Of a stretch of 64,000 bases of DNA, positions 54,788 to 63,117 are shown in pieces (positions within the stretch are counted from its first letter, which is position 1; each line of letters begins with the position of its first letter). Under the pieces are notes generated by a model. That model saw only the letters and a program-made list of their open reading frames with translations. It searched no databases and was not told the origin of the DNA. The position numbers and the translations under genes are program-made. The DNA lies in assembly GCF_900128975.1 (NCBI RefSeq), contig NZ_FQVC01000014.1, forward strand, positions 29,839 to 93,838. Reading direction: 5' to 3'. Source of the DNA: Devosia limi DSM 17137 (GTDB lineage: Bacteria; Pseudomonadota; Alphaproteobacteria; Rhizobiales; Devosiaceae).

Positions 54788-54824
54788 GTCACCACTCCGG
54801 ACTGAACGCTGATTCGTCGCCGAC
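54783..54824. repeat. Imperfect direct repeat at the trbJ/trbK junction (copy B)
   Basis: Second copy of the stop/ribosome-site/start cassette described at 54592-54634. The two copies are about 190 bp apart, which spans exactly trbK, so they could recombine to delete trbK. Confidence 0.75.
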
Positions 54825-55580
54825 ACTCACGCCGCTGTTTCCGCCGAAAAATTGCTCGTTCTCGGCCTGCGCGTTGTCGCGCAGCGTTTGCTCGGATTGG
54901 TACCAGGTGCCCATCATCGTCATTTGTTGGGAAACAAGACCCCGCAGCTTCTGCATTTGGGCTACCTGCTGGGACGCAATCTGGTGGCCGACTTGCAGTG
55001 CCTGCATCTGCCCGGCGGCAGTCCCGGACATTGATCGCAGTTGCTCCATAGTCCCCTCCTCTGAGGAGAACTGTTCGGCCGTCAGGTTAGCAGCGCGCAG
55101 CGTCCCTGCGATCGTATCCCGATTGGTTTCGGACCAGCTCTGGTATGCCGATGAAAAATCCTCGCCATTGAGAGGATTTTCTAGAAACTCGCTGTAGCTT
55201 TGAAAACGCTGCTTGAGGACGTCGTCGACATTCCCCATGGAGAAGGCAATGCCTTCCCCCTGCCCTACGATCGACTGAAGTTGTGCAAGGTCCGCTTCAA
55301 CTTGACCCCAAACCTCGTCGGGCAGTTTGAGCGTGTTCTGCAGCATGTTTTCGTAGATCCGCAGCTGGTTTTGAATCTGCTCGACCTGGTGCGCGATCTG
55401 GGTCACCTGATTGTCGATTTGAATGCCGGACTGGCCGGCCAGGCCAACAAGCTCGGCATTGTTCAGGATCTGGGTGAATTCGGTGGCGCCCACCAGCTGT
55501 CCAGCAGCTTGAGCCGGCATTGCGCTGGCAGCGCTGACGAAAAGGCCGAAGGCGAGACTAACTGGACGGTTGAAGCGCAT
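54789..55580 (-). CDS. trbJ: TrbJ, VirB5-like pilus protein
   Basis: A 263-residue exported protein with a signal peptide (cleavage near 'MPAQA', about residue 26) and a mostly helical mature part, as in TrbJ/VirB5. The ATG at 55580 overlaps the end of trbE by 23 bases; GAGGG is upstream. The final residues GDESAFSPEW are duplicated at the end of TrbK. Confidence 0.87.
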   Translation of the reverse strand: MRFNRPVSLAFGLFVSAASAMPAQAAGQLVGATEFTQILNNAELVGLAGQSGIQIDNQVTQIAHQVEQIQNQLRIYENMLQNTLKLPDEVWGQVEADLAQLQSIVGQGEGIAFSMGNVDDVLKQRFQSYSEFLENPLNGEDFSSAYQSWSETNRDTIAGTLRAANLTAEQFSSEEGTMEQLRSMSGTAAGQMQALQVGHQIASQQVAQMQKLRGLVSQQMTMMGTWYQSEQTLRDNAQAENEQFFGGNSGVSVGDESAFSPEW

Positions 55581-57993
55581 GCTTGATCCCTCGTTCTGAA
55601 AGCCAGTGAGTTGGCCAGTCATCGCCAAATTGCTGATGTAAAGCGGTGACGCGCCCAAGATCGTCCTTGCCGCTTGCGCCCACGAAGCTCAGCGTCACGG
55701 GCCCGAGTGCCATGTCGAACAGGCGCCGGCCGTCGGGTGAGACCACGTAATATTCTCGCTTGGGCATTGCGCTGGCGACGATCTCGATCTGCCGGTCGTT
55801 GAAGCCGATGTGCTCATAGAATTCGCGGGTGCCGGGCTCGCGAGCCGCGCCGTTTGGCAGGCAGATCTTGGTGGGGCAAGATTCCTTGAGCACGTCGATG
55901 ATGCCGGATCGTTCAGCGTCTGAAATCGACTGCGTCGCCAGCACCACGGCGCAGTTCGCTTTGCGCAGAACCTTAAGCCATTCGCGAATTTTATCGCGGA
56001 ACACCGGGTGCCCCAGCATCAACCAAGCTTCATCAAGAATGATAAGGCTTGGCGCACCGGTAAGGCGCTTTTCAATCCGCCGGAACAGATAAAGCAGAAC
56101 GGGTACGAGGTTGCGCTCGCCCAAGTTCATCAGCGCCTCGATCTCGAAGGTCTGGAAACTCGAGAGCGTCAGACCGTCCTGCTCGGCGTCGAGCAAGTGT
56201 CCCATCGGGCCGTCGACCGTATAGTGCAGCAATGCATCCTTGATCTCGCGCAACTGTACCCCTGAGACGAAGTCGGACAGCGAGCGGCGCTCCGTTTGGG
56301 CCATCAGGCCAAGTTGGCGAGAAATCGCGTTGCGATGATCAGGGGTGATTTTGACACCCTGCAGCGCAATCAGCGTTTCAAGCCACTCGGCTGCCCAGGC
56401 GCGATCACCAGCATCGTCGAGCGACGACAAAGGACAGAATGTCAGTCCCTCCCCTGCCCCGACGTCATAGTGATCACCGCCCACGGCCAGAGTTAGCGGT
56501 AGCATCGAGCCTCCTTTGTCGAAGGCGAAGAGCTGGGCGGCCTGATATCGGCGAAATTGCGCAGCGATCAGCGCCAACAAGGTTGATTTTCCGGAACCGG
56601 TCGGCCCGAATATCAAGGTGTGCCCAACATCGCCTGAGTGCAGGTTGAGGCGGAACGGCGTCGAGCCGCTGGCGACCTGCATCAAGGGCGGCGAACCTTC
56701 GGGGTAGAAGGGGCATGGGCATACCGAACTCCCAGCCCAAACCGTATTGAGCGGAATGAGGTCGGCTAGGCTTCTCGTGTTGATCAGGGGTTCGCGGATG
56801 TTGGCGTACCAGTTCCCCGGCAAACTACCGAGAAATGCCTCCGTGGCATTGAGGGTCTCAATCCGTGCTGCGAAGCCTTCCGATTGCACGAGGCGCCGGA
56901 TTGCTTCCGCCTTTGTCCGCAATTGCTGAGCGTCGTCGCCAAACAGGACGATGACCGGCGTGTAGTAGCCATAGGCAACGAGTTGAGAATTGGCCTCGGC
57001 AATCGCATCCTCAGTTTCGGCCACCATGAGTGCGGCATCCTGGTCGATGCTGTTGGACCGTGTTTGAAACAACTGGTCCATGAATGGTCGGACCTTTTGC
57101 AGCCACTTCTTGCGGGTGCGTTCGAGTTTTTGCCGCGCCTCGACGGGATCGAGAAACATGAAGCGGCTTGACCAGCGGTAACTCAACGGCATCGTGTCGA
57201 GGACGTTGAGGATCCCTGGCCAGCTCTCTGCGGGGAAGCCATCAATGGCGACGACTGCCAGATGGCGGTTATCGATCACTGGCGTCAGGCCATGATGAAA
57301 CTCGGCTGACACGAGAAAATCGAGATACATGGGGACGTCGGGCAAGCGAACCGGGTGGCTCTCGCCGACGAGGCAAAACCGAATGAATTGCAGCAACTCG
57401 TCGTATCGGGCGGTCCGGGTGCCGCCGCGTTCTGAAGCCTCCTGCGTGACCATCTGACGAATTGAAACGACATTGGCCATGTACTGCTCAAACTCGCGGA
57501 TGGCCGTCTTGAAATTGGCCAGCGCGGTATCGGCAAACCGTTCGGTTCGAGATGGTGCGTCCGAATAGATGTATCGCGCCAGGCCAGATTTTCGGCGCTC
57601 GGGCTCGCGATAGGTCAAGATAATGGCGTGCTGGCTGTCGAAGTGCCCGTCGGCCGCCTCAAACCGCGTGCGACGCTCATCGTCAATCATTGCACTGATC
57701 GGATCGGGAAAATGCGACTGGTTCGCTTTGGCATAGGCAGTTGCTGGGATCCGCAACGCCTCGACCTGGATCATCCAGCCTGAGCCCAGCCGTGCCAGGA
57801 TCGCATTGATCTGGCGGGAGATTTCATTGCGCTCGATGTCGGTGGCACTTTCGCTGTCGGGCCCCGCGAAATACCAGCCTGCCATCAGCGAGCCGTCCTT
57901 GAGCAGCAGCACGCCGTCGTCAACTAACCCCGCATAGGGCAGAAGGTCGGAGAAGCCCGGCCCGGTTTGCCGAAATTGCTTGAGAGAGACCAT
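55558..57993 (-). CDS. trbE: TrbE, VirB4-like ATPase
   Basis: An 811-residue ATPase of the VirB4/CagE family. Walker A GPTGSGKST is near residue 462-470, Walker B 'LIILDEAWLML' near 640, and the 'LATQSISDA' motif near 690. It powers pilus and channel assembly. Length matches TrbE of Ti plasmids. The start is preceded by a weak TAAGAG site nine bases after trbD. Confidence 0.93.
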   Translation of the reverse strand: MVSLKQFRQTGPGFSDLLPYAGLVDDGVLLLKDGSLMAGWYFAGPDSESATDIERNEISRQINAILARLGSGWMIQVEALRIPATAYAKANQSHFPDPISAMIDDERRTRFEAADGHFDSQHAIILTYREPERRKSGLARYIYSDAPSRTERFADTALANFKTAIREFEQYMANVVSIRQMVTQEASERGGTRTARYDELLQFIRFCLVGESHPVRLPDVPMYLDFLVSAEFHHGLTPVIDNRHLAVVAIDGFPAESWPGILNVLDTMPLSYRWSSRFMFLDPVEARQKLERTRKKWLQKVRPFMDQLFQTRSNSIDQDAALMVAETEDAIAEANSQLVAYGYYTPVIVLFGDDAQQLRTKAEAIRRLVQSEGFAARIETLNATEAFLGSLPGNWYANIREPLINTRSLADLIPLNTVWAGSSVCPCPFYPEGSPPLMQVASGSTPFRLNLHSGDVGHTLIFGPTGSGKSTLLALIAAQFRRYQAAQLFAFDKGGSMLPLTLAVGGDHYDVGAGEGLTFCPLSSLDDAGDRAWAAEWLETLIALQGVKITPDHRNAISRQLGLMAQTERRSLSDFVSGVQLREIKDALLHYTVDGPMGHLLDAEQDGLTLSSFQTFEIEALMNLGERNLVPVLLYLFRRIEKRLTGAPSLIILDEAWLMLGHPVFRDKIREWLKVLRKANCAVVLATQSISDAERSGIIDVLKESCPTKICLPNGAAREPGTREFYEHIGFNDRQIEIVASAMPKREYYVVSPDGRRLFDMALGPVTLSFVGASGKDDLGRVTALHQQFGDDWPTHWLSERGIKHALQPSS

Positions 57994-58002
57994 AAGACGC
58001 TC

Positions 58003-58302
58003 TTAGTACCGGCGCCAGGGCGACGCTGTCGGCCGGTACACCCGGCGGAAGCGGATGTGTCGCAGATAGACCTGGCGCATCAGAGGATCGGCCTTGCCCA
58101 TCATCCGCAGCAGGCCGACGACAACAATCCACATCGCGAATCCGAACACGGCCGAAATAGGCGTCAGGACCACAAAGATGAGGATGACGGCTGACAGTCC
58201 GGTCACGAGGACGAGTTCACGATCGGCACCGAAGAGCATGTTCGGTCGCGATAAAGCGCGGTGGAGCCGTATTCGCTGGAGGCGACTGCCGACCTCAGCC
58301 AT
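58003..58302 (-). CDS. trbD: TrbD, VirB3-like membrane protein
   Basis: A 99-residue protein with a basic N terminus and two adjacent membrane segments (about 35-70), the usual VirB3 layout. It begins in the last eight bases of trbC. Sequence upstream of the ATG at 58302 in this frame is only the shadow of trbC. Confidence 0.88.
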   Translation of the reverse strand: MAEVGSRLQRIRLHRALSRPNMLFGADRELVLVTGLSAVILIFVVLTPISAVFGFAMWIVVVGLLRMMGKADPLMRQVYLRHIRFRRVYRPTASPWRRY

Positions 58303-58660
58303 AAATCTGGTCCTGAACAAAGAGTGAACTACTATTTGCAGTACCGCCGATCGACGCGCCGCTTGAGCCAAACAGAGCAACAATTTGGGTGGCGCCGAGC
58401 AGGATCCCGGCGACAAGCACCACATAGACAAGGCGTCGGGCAAAATCGTTCAGCTCGCCGCCGAAGATCAGCATGCCGCCGGCAATCGCGACGGCCGCCA
58501 ACGCGATTGCGGCAGCGACCGGACCGGTGATGGACTCCTGTATCTGTTGCAGCGGCCCTTCCCAGGGCAGGCCCCCTCCCCCGCTGGCCAAGGCCGGCTG
58601 CGCGCACAGGCACGCAAGAACGACTGCGCCGGCTGCAAGCCGCAAAACTCTAGGCGACAT
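58295..58660 (-). CDS. trbC: TrbC, conjugative pilin (VirB2-like)
   Basis: A 121-residue pilin precursor: signal peptide to about residue 26 (ALA-SGGGG), then two hydrophobic helices (about 46-66 and 78-98) separated by a short basic loop. TraF is the probable processing protease. The start overlaps the end of trbB by 11 bases. Confidence 0.88.
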   Translation of the reverse strand: MSPRVLRLAAGAVVLACLCAQPALASGGGGLPWEGPLQQIQESITGPVAAAIALAAVAIAGGMLIFGGELNDFARRLVYVVLVAGILLGATQIVALFGSSGASIGGTANSSSLFVQDQIYG

Positions 58661-59624
58661 TGAGCCGCTCCTTGTTCGATGAATGACTTTCGATTTGGTA
58701 GGCGCCGTTCCGGAACCCTTCGATGTGCAGGATGTCGGAAACGCGTCGTCCATTTGGCGTGCGCTCAATTGCCACGATGAGGTCGACCGCCTCGCCGATG
58801 ACCTCACGCATCGGCATCTGGCTGACTTCAGCGACGAGCTGCTCCAGACGCGTCAGCGCAGAACGCGCGCTATTGGCGTGAATGGTGGCGACACCACCGG
58901 GATGGCCCGTATTCCAGGCTTTGAGCAGCGTTAGCGCCGCACCGTCGCGAACTTCCCCGACAATGATGCGATCAGGACGCAAACGCATAGTGGACTTCAA
59001 AAGCCGTGCCATGTCCGCGGCATCGGAGGTGTGGAGCAGCACGGCGTTCTGGGCTGAGCACTGGATTTCTGCAGTGTCCTCCAGGATCACCACACGATGC
59101 TCAGGCACGGCATTGACCACCTCGGTGATGATCGCGTTGGCGAGTGTAGTCTTGCCGCTACCAGTGCCACCGGCGATGACGATATTCATGCGGGCTTCCA
59201 CCGCATTGCAGATAATTTCGGCCTGCTCTGCGGTCATGATTGCCTCGCGGACGTAGGCGGCGAGCGGGATCAACATCGACGCCCGCTTGCGGATCGAGAA
59301 CGATGGCTCGGCGACGATCGGCGGTAACAAGCCTTCGAAGCGATGACCGCCAATCGGCAGTTCGCCTGAAATGATGGGACGATCCTGGTCTGCTTCGGTT
59401 TGGAGTGCGTGAGCGACGATACCGATAATGGTTTCTGCCGACTGCGCGTCCAGATCACCCGCCAGGGTGATCCCCTGCCCGATCCGCTCGATGAACAGCT
59501 TGCCGTCCGGATTGAGCATGATCTCGACGACACTTGGCTCATCCAGCGCGGTCCGAATGATCGGCCCAAGCGCGTCCTGAAGCTTGCGCACAAGGCGATC
59601 TGCTGATGAGTGACTTTGGCTCAT
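58650..59624 (-). CDS. trbB: TrbB, VirB11-like traffic ATPase
   Basis: A 324-residue hexameric ATPase with Walker [10 protein letters not shown] near residue 152-160, Asp/His boxes and '[13 protein letters not shown]' near 225. It drives pilus biogenesis and substrate transfer from the cytoplasmic face. The start at 59624 lies seven bases after the traI stop; longer frames upstream are shadows of traI. Confidence 0.92.
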   Translation of the reverse strand: MSQSHSSADRLVRKLQDALGPIIRTALDEPSVVEIMLNPDGKLFIERIGQGITLAGDLDAQSAETIIGIVAHALQTEADQDRPIISGELPIGGHRFEGLLPPIVAEPSFSIRKRASMLIPLAAYVREAIMTAEQAEIICNAVEARMNIVIAGGTGSGKTTLANAIITEVVNAVPEHRVVILEDTAEIQCSAQNAVLLHTSDAADMARLLKSTMRLRPDRIIVGEVRDGAALTLLKAWNTGHPGGVATIHANSARSALTRLEQLVAEVSQMPMREVIGEAVDLIVAIERTPNGRRVSDILHIEGFRNGAYQIESHSSNKERLNVA

Positions 59625-59631
59625 GGGAAGA

Positions 59632-60249
59632 CTAGGCCGCTTGATTGAGCTTGGTGAAGGTGGATTTGTATTGGCGCGGTCGGACCCGTTGAATGCTCTG
59701 GGCGTCCACGGCCACAATACCGGCCAGGGCAATCGTGTTTCCGATCCGCGAGGTCTCACCCAAGCGGCGCAACTGCAGACCGACCCGGCGCAAAATACGC
59801 TCCAGCCGCACATCGGTGACCGTCACAATCTCGGAATAACCACCGAGGGCTGCCCATTCTAGGATGCCGGCTATCAAAGTCATGGTAGCGAGATGGATGC
59901 CGTCGGGGGTCAAACGCGCTGTTGAGGTATCGACGCAGAACCGCGACGTTTCCAGCATTCGCGAGTGCGGGGCAAAGGCGCTGCTAGAAGTCAGAAAGCT
60001 GAAGGCTTCTGACAGCATTGTCGGACCCATCGCCGGCAAGACGCGGGTATGGCCAATGACCACACCGCGGTCGACGACTAGAATGCTGGTTGGGTTGAGC
60101 TCATCGAACTGATCGGATTCCTGCCCATCAACGACGGCAACATCCCACCCCATGCGTTCACGAAAGACGCGAGCGCGGAGACGGTGCATCTGTTCCACCA
60201 GCAAAGGGTTTTGGGAGCGGTCGTGTGGACCAATAGCGATGACTTCCAT
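59632..60249 (-). CDS. traI: Acyl-homoserine-lactone synthase TraI
   Basis: A 205-residue LuxI-family synthase that makes the AHL signal from SAM and acyl-ACP. Conserved residues are visible: R and F in 'RARVFRERMGW', then D-Q-F-D in 'ESDQFDELNP', and 'SRFCVD' in the middle. It leads the trb operon, 60 bases after the tra box, giving positive feedback with TraR. The ATG at 60249 has AAGGCAGG upstream. Confidence 0.92.
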   Translation of the reverse strand: MEVIAIGPHDRSQNPLLVEQMHRLRARVFRERMGWDVAVVDGQESDQFDELNPTSILVVDRGVVIGHTRVLPAMGPTMLSEAFSFLTSSSAFAPHSRMLETSRFCVDTSTARLTPDGIHLATMTLIAGILEWAALGGYSEIVTVTDVRLERILRRVGLQLRRLGETSRIGNTIALAGIVAVDAQSIQRVRPRQYKSTFTKLNQAA

Positions 60250-60309
60250 CGTCCTGCCTTGCGTTGTGTTCCTGTTCGCAAAGGCACCACAGCCCGTGTC
60301 CTCCCGCAC

Positions 60310-60327
60310 CCTATCAAATCCGATAGG
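60310..60327. promoter_or_regulatory. tra box (TraR operator) upstream of traI
   Basis: An exact copy of the 18-bp sequence at 37489-37506, with five more identical bases on its left side (CGCAC before it). It is 60 bases upstream of traI. On the - strand the box contains TTGATA, which could serve as a -35 element, as in promoters where TraR contacts the polymerase. It may also influence the divergent repABC operon. Confidence 0.78.
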
Positions 60328-60674
60328 CGACAGGGGTGCGCTGATACGCATACCTTGACCAAACAAACGAGTCGGTGGTCGCTGCACTTGCGTTGCGGGC
60401 ACGTGGGAAGTGAGGCAGCCGGCTCTCGCGGCGTCTTGTGGGGGCGGTCCGGGACGTCGGTTGCGTCTTTTGTAGCAACCACTAAGTCGGCATATAGCGT
60501 TAGGTCATGTAGTTGTCAGCTGACAATTAGAGAAAAGCACAATGAAATCATAGTTCTAGCCGTGCACTTCCAGTGCCTTAGGAATCCATTAACCCAATAT
60601 TCCTTGACCGGCTCACAGGACTCGGGTCAATTTGCGGAAATTAATAAGAGTGGCACTATTTTGCGACTTTCACG
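60328..60674 (+). other. repABC leader region
   Basis: The rest of the 425-bp gap between traI and repA. It contains the parS-like palindrome at 60512-60527 and must hold the repABC promoter. A TTGACC/TCAATT pair at 60604-60632 with 17-bp spacing is a weak candidate. No gene is supported. Confidence 0.5.
60512..60527. promoter_or_regulatory. parS-like palindrome upstream of repA
   Basis: GTTGTCAGCTGACAAT, with a 14-bp perfect palindromic core (60513-60526). It fits the GTT-N4-GC-N4-AAC form of repABC partition sites except for the last base and has the same core as the site at 62922-62939. RepB should bind it. Confidence 0.7.
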
Positions 60675-61892
60675 ATGAAGCCAGTTGTAGCTGCAAATTC
60701 CCGACCCCAGGGCGGGCCAGCGTTCGATGAAACGATCTGGGAAGATTCTCAGGCTTTGGGCTCGCAGCTCCAGGTCCTCCGGGAACGTCTGTTTCCGCCT
60801 GAGGCTCAAAAAGAGCTTCGAACCTTCTCAACCGCCGAAACCGCAAAACTGATCGGCGTGACTGAAAGCTATATCAGAAACCTGGCGACGGACGAAGCCG
60901 GCCCGATCCCTGAAAAGGCCACCACCGGGCGCCGCCGCTATTCCCTGGAACAGGTCCATGCCCTTCGGCAGCACCTTACCAAAGGCAAGACCTCATACCT
61001 TCCATGGCGCAGGCAGGGCGAGCACCTGCAGGTCATAGCCGTCACCAACTTCAAGGGTGGGTCCGGCAAGACCACGACGGCAACCCATCTGGCGCAATAT
61101 CTAGCCCTGCACGGCCATCGTGTTCTCGCTGTCGATCTCGACCCTCAGGCATCGATGTCGGCCCTGTTCGGCTATCAGCCCGAATTCGACGTGGCCGATA
61201 ACATGACGCTCTATGGCGCTATCCGATACGACGAACAGCGCCGACCGCTCTCCGAAATCGTTCGCAAGACCTATTTCGCTGGCCTCGACCTAGTGCCCGG
61301 TAATCTCGAATTGCACGAGTTCGAGCACGACACGCCTCGCGTCTTGTCGAGCGGCACGCATGACGACGATGGCCTGTTTTTCATGCGGGTCGCCAGTGCC
61401 CTACAAAGCGTGGCAGACGACTACGACGTCGTCGTCATCGACTGCCCGCCCCAGCTGGGTTTTTTGACCATGTCGGCGCTGTGCGCCGCAACGGCCGTCC
61501 TGATCACCGTTCACCCGCAAATGCTCGACGTCGCCTCGATGAATCAGTTCCTAGCCATGACTTCGCAATTGCTGGCAGTAGTGCGCGATAATGGTGGCAA
61601 CCTAAATTATGACTGGATGCGATACCTTGTCACTCGGCATGAACCCAATGACGGCCCGCAGAACCAGATCGTGGCTTTCCTGCGCAATCTTTTCGGGGAG
61701 CGCGTGCTGACGCCGATGATGGTCAAGTCTACGGCCATTTCTGACGCTGGCCTTTCCAAACAGACCGTCTACGAAGCACCTCGTGAATCGATGAACCGCC
61801 AGACCTACGACCGGGCGCTTGAATCGATGGATGCTGTCAACGGCGATATTGAGAAGCTGGTCCATCAGGCATGGGGGAGGGCGCTCAAATGA
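60675..61892 (+). CDS. repA: RepA, ParA-type partition ATPase
   Basis: A 405-residue Walker-type ATPase with an N-terminal HTH region (about 50-110) and the deviant Walker A KGGSGKTT at 127-134, 'VDLDPQASM' next, and 'VVVIDCPPQLG' as the second motif. It separates plasmid copies with RepB and represses its own operon. The stop overlaps the repB start (ATGA). Upstream ribosome site is weak. Confidence 0.94.
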   Translation: MKPVVAANSRPQGGPAFDETIWEDSQALGSQLQVLRERLFPPEAQKELRTFSTAETAKLIGVTESYIRNLATDEAGPIPEKATTGRRRYSLEQVHALRQHLTKGKTSYLPWRRQGEHLQVIAVTNFKGGSGKTTTATHLAQYLALHGHRVLAVDLDPQASMSALFGYQPEFDVADNMTLYGAIRYDEQRRPLSEIVRKTYFAGLDLVPGNLELHEFEHDTPRVLSSGTHDDDGLFFMRVASALQSVADDYDVVVIDCPPQLGFLTMSALCAATAVLITVHPQMLDVASMNQFLAMTSQLLAVVRDNGGNLNYDWMRYLVTRHEPNDGPQNQIVAFLRNLFGERVLTPMMVKSTAISDAGLSKQTVYEAPRESMNRQTYDRALESMDAVNGDIEKLVHQAWGRALK

Positions 61893-62902
61893 AGAAGCCC
61901 GACGGTCGGGGCAGGGACATTCTGCAAAGTCTGGTCGCCGCCGGCAAGCCGGGACGTCCGGAGGATGGATCTCCGTCGCAGGCGCGGCCCTCGGGAGCCG
62001 TCAAGGCAATGAGCCTTGGCCTCGATCGCCTGTCGGCCGAGGCCGCACAGGCAAAGGTATTGCGTGAAGAGCTGGCCAGTCGAGAAACGACCCAGGAGCT
62101 TGATCCCGCGCTGTTCAGTGCCTCGATCGTTTCTGATCGCATTTCATCGGCAAGCGATGGACGGCTCCAACAGCTCAAGGCGGCGATCGCCGAGAACGGG
62201 CAGCAGATCCCAGTTATCGCCCGTCCGCACCCCACCGAAGAGGGGCGCTTCCAGATCGCCGCCGGCCACCGGCGCTGGCGCGTCGCTCAAGAGCTTGGGC
62301 TCAAGCTCAAGGCAATTGTCCGCAAGCTGTCCGACCAGGAAATGGTCATCCTGCAGGGGCAGGAGAATGGACCGCGCGAGGACTTGACCTTTGTCGAGCG
62401 CGCGCGCTTCGCGATGCAGATGGAAACACACGGTTTCGATCGCGACACGCTGTCGGCCGCCCTCAGCGTCGATAAGCCAGAGATTTCACGCCTGCTCACC
62501 GTCGCCCAGGCGCTCGGCGAGGACCTGATCGTTGCCATTGGCTCCGCGCCCAAGGTTGGTCGCCCTAGATGGCTCCAGCTCGTCAAAGGCCTCGAGCTCG
62601 CCGGCGCGCGCGAGGCGCTCGACGAAGTGTTGGGGTCATCTGACTTTCAAAGCGGCGACAGCGATCAGCGTTTCGCCATGGCGTTGCAGGCCGTCGGATC
62701 AAAGCAGCGCACGGCCAAGCGCCGGCTTGCCTCTCCCGACCGAATTGCGTGGGTTGAAAAGAAGGGGCGCCAAGTCCGCCTTGTCTCAGACAACCCTGCC
62801 TTCGCAAGCTTCATCCAACAACGCCTTCCCGCTCTCCTTGACGAGTTTGCGGGCAGCGCGGAAGCCAGAACAGAGAAACAGTCGAAAGGATCAAGTCACT
62901 GA
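61889..62902 (+). CDS. repB: RepB, ParB-type partition protein
   Basis: A 337-residue ParB-family protein: 'IAAGHRRWRVAQELGLKLKA' (residues about 130-149) marks the ParB N domain, followed by the HTH with 'LSVDKPEISRLLTVAQALG'. It binds the parS-like palindromes at 60512 and 62922. The ATG overlaps the repA stop; a longer start six codons upstream lies inside repA. Confidence 0.93.
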   Translation: MKKPDGRGRDILQSLVAAGKPGRPEDGSPSQARPSGAVKAMSLGLDRLSAEAAQAKVLREELASRETTQELDPALFSASIVSDRISSASDGRLQQLKAAIAENGQQIPVIARPHPTEEGRFQIAAGHRRWRVAQELGLKLKAIVRKLSDQEMVILQGQENGPREDLTFVERARFAMQMETHGFDRDTLSAALSVDKPEISRLLTVAQALGEDLIVAIGSAPKVGRPRWLQLVKGLELAGAREALDEVLGSSDFQSGDSDQRFAMALQAVGSKQRTAKRRLASPDRIAWVEKKGRQVRLVSDNPAFASFIQQRLPALLDEFAGSAEARTEKQSKGSSH

Positions 62903-62921
62903 ATATCAAACGCTTTTGGTG

Positions 62922-62939
62922 AATTGTCAGCTGACAATT
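62922..62939. promoter_or_regulatory. parS-like palindrome between repB and repC
   Basis: AATTGTCAGCTGACAATT, a perfect 18-bp palindrome 20 bases after the repB stop. It shares its 16 central bases, except one, with the site upstream of repA. Typical location for a repABC partition site. Confidence 0.78.
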
Positions 62940-62965
62940 AGCACCGGAAGCACATGAAACCGGGC

Positions 62966-63016
62966 AAAGAAAAAGGCCCCCGAAACGACATTCCGGAAGC
63001 CCTTCTCAAGAGTGGT
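62966..63016 (-). ncRNA. Counter-transcribed RNA (incompatibility RNA) of repABC
   Basis: On the - strand a promoter TTGACT (63046-63051), 17-bp spacer, GATTCT (63023-63028) leads to a short transcript ending in a hairpin (62975-63001, 11-bp stem with some G-U pairs, 5-base loop) and a T-run (62966-62974). The RNA of about 50 bases is antisense to the repC leader. In repABC plasmids this RNA limits RepC synthesis and causes incompatibility. The 5' end is estimated. Confidence 0.8.
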
Positions 63017-63117
63017 ATCAAGAGAATCGCATTTCCAGGAATCACAGTCAAGGCCTTCGGGCACTGAGCGTCGGTTCGGCGAGCGTATTTCTGTTGCCTA
63101 GAGATAGGTGAAGAAGA

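Noticed and set aside
60604..60632. TTGACC-17-TCAATT as the repABC promoter
   Set aside because: The -10 match is only 3 of 6; kept as a weak candidate in the leader entry, not as a feature.
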